Of a DNA stretch of 5,431 nucleotides, positions 4,943-5,431 are shown piece by piece. Each line of letters starts with the position of its first letter. Positions within the stretch are counted from its first letter, which is position 1. The translations under genes and the position numbers were made by a program. Source of the stretch: Pirellulales bacterium (GTDB lineage Bacteria > Planctomycetota > Planctomycetia > Pirellulales > Thermoguttaceae); contig JAUWWA010000160.1 in the NCBI GenBank assembly GCA_030617125.1, positions 1 to 5,431 on the forward strand, in the 5' to 3' direction. The notes under the pieces were generated by a model, which saw only the letters and a program-made list of their open reading frames with translations, did no database searches and was not told the origin of the DNA.

Positions 4943-5431
4943 ATGGTCCGCAAAATCAACGTGTTTCTGGCGTTTGTCGTCGTGTGCAGCTTTGCTTATA
5001 CGGCGCTGGCCCGACCGAAAGAGATCGTCGATCCCGCCGAAGCCAAGGCCGACGCCGATTTTCTCGTGCAGGGCGAATACGTCGGTACCGGTGAGTTGCC
5101 CGGCGAAAACTGCAACCACGGCCCGGTCGGCGCCCAGGTGATCGCCCTAGGTGGCGGCAAGTTCCGGGTAGTGGTGACCCAAGGCGGACTGCCCGGTGCA
5201 GGATGGAAACGCGGCGATCCGCGAGTGGCACTCAGCGGCAAGCGAGAAGGCGACGTGACCAAGCTCACCGGCAAAGACCTATCAGGCAAGATCGTCGCGA
5301 AGCGGATGACGATCGCCGACACCGCCGGTCAGCTGAAGGTCGAGCTCGAGCGCACCGAGCGCAAGAGTCCCACGCTCGGCGCCAAGCCTCCCGAGGGCGC
5401 GGTCGTGCTGTTCGACGGCAGCAACGCTGAG
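4943..5431 (+). CDS. Secreted DUF1080-type protein, N-terminal part (3' end outside window)
   Basis: 163 codons are open to the edge of the window. The signal peptide is clear: Arg3-Lys4, hydrophobic VFLAFVVVCSFAYTA, and cleavage after TALA (residue 23). Residues about 36-122 (DADFLVQGEYVGTG, then QVIALGGGKFRVVVTQGGLPG) form a beta-rich, glycine-rich region. At 149-160 the sequence reads PPEGAVVLFDGSN, the typical entry into a DUF1080 domain (3-keto-disaccharide hydrolase / concanavalin-like lectin fold), usually followed by a Trp-containing strand that is cut off here. Planctomycetes carry many such exported DUF1080 proteins, thought to act on carbohydrates in the periplasm or outside the cell. 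The substrate of this one cannot be read from the fragment. It has its own promoter, a strong SD and a structured leader, and is divergent from the TIGR03790 gene. The DUF1080 call rests mainly on the short terminal motif and overall architecture. Confidence 0.75.
   Translation, partial: MVRKINVFLAFVVVCSFAYTALARPKEIVDPAEAKADADFLVQGEYVGTGELPGENCNHGPVGAQVIALGGGKFRVVVTQGGLPGAGWKRGDPRVALSGKREGDVTKLTGKDLSGKIVAKRMTIADTAGQLKVELERTERKSPTLGAKPPEGAVVLFDGSNAE

Noticed and set aside
4637..5119. 160-residue open frame on the - strand across the repeat
   Set aside because: Its RLSV...RLSV-like sequence is the translation of the heptad repeat, and the rest is antisense to the signal-peptide-bearing DUF1080 gene.

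Overview
The window is GC-rich and densely coded. It holds the 3' end of one gene, five complete genes and the 5' part of a seventh. The gene set suggests a planctomycete, probably Pirellulales-like: a TIGR03790-family exported protein (a family tied to exosortase-carrying genomes), a secreted DUF1080-type protein, a secreted right-handed beta-helix protein and an Rcp1-type response regulator. This placement is inferred from gene content only; there is no rRNA or other decisive marker.

Layout. Positions 2-211 (+) are the C-terminal end of leucyl-tRNA synthetase (leuS). An 85-bp convergent gap with a strong hairpin follows. A macro-domain ADP-ribose hydrolase of the YmdB type (297-836, -) is divergent, across 52 bp, from a secreted beta-helix protein (889-1821, +). 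A stand-alone Rcp1-like receiver (1880-2323, +) comes next and converges on tadA (2374-2826, -) across a 50-bp gap with a GC-rich hairpin. tadA lies 3 nt behind a 592-residue exported TIGR03790 protein (2830-4608, -), so the two probably share a transcript. A 334-bp divergent region (4609-4942) carries a nested palindrome near the TIGR03790 start, a near-consensus sigma70-type promoter pointing right, and a heptanucleotide-periodic repeat that can fold into a long stem in the predicted leader of the last gene. That gene (4943 to window end, +) has a strong ribosome binding site and a signal peptide and is the start of a DUF1080-type secreted protein.

Functional reading. The genes do not form one obvious pathway. 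Housekeeping functions (leuS, tadA, macro domain) are interleaved with cell-envelope or secreted proteins (beta-helix, TIGR03790, DUF1080) and an orphan signalling receiver. The items most worth attention are the TIGR03790-tadA pair and the structured heptad-repeat leader ahead of the DUF1080 gene. I do not see a CRISPR array, tRNA, rRNA, transposase or defence cassette.
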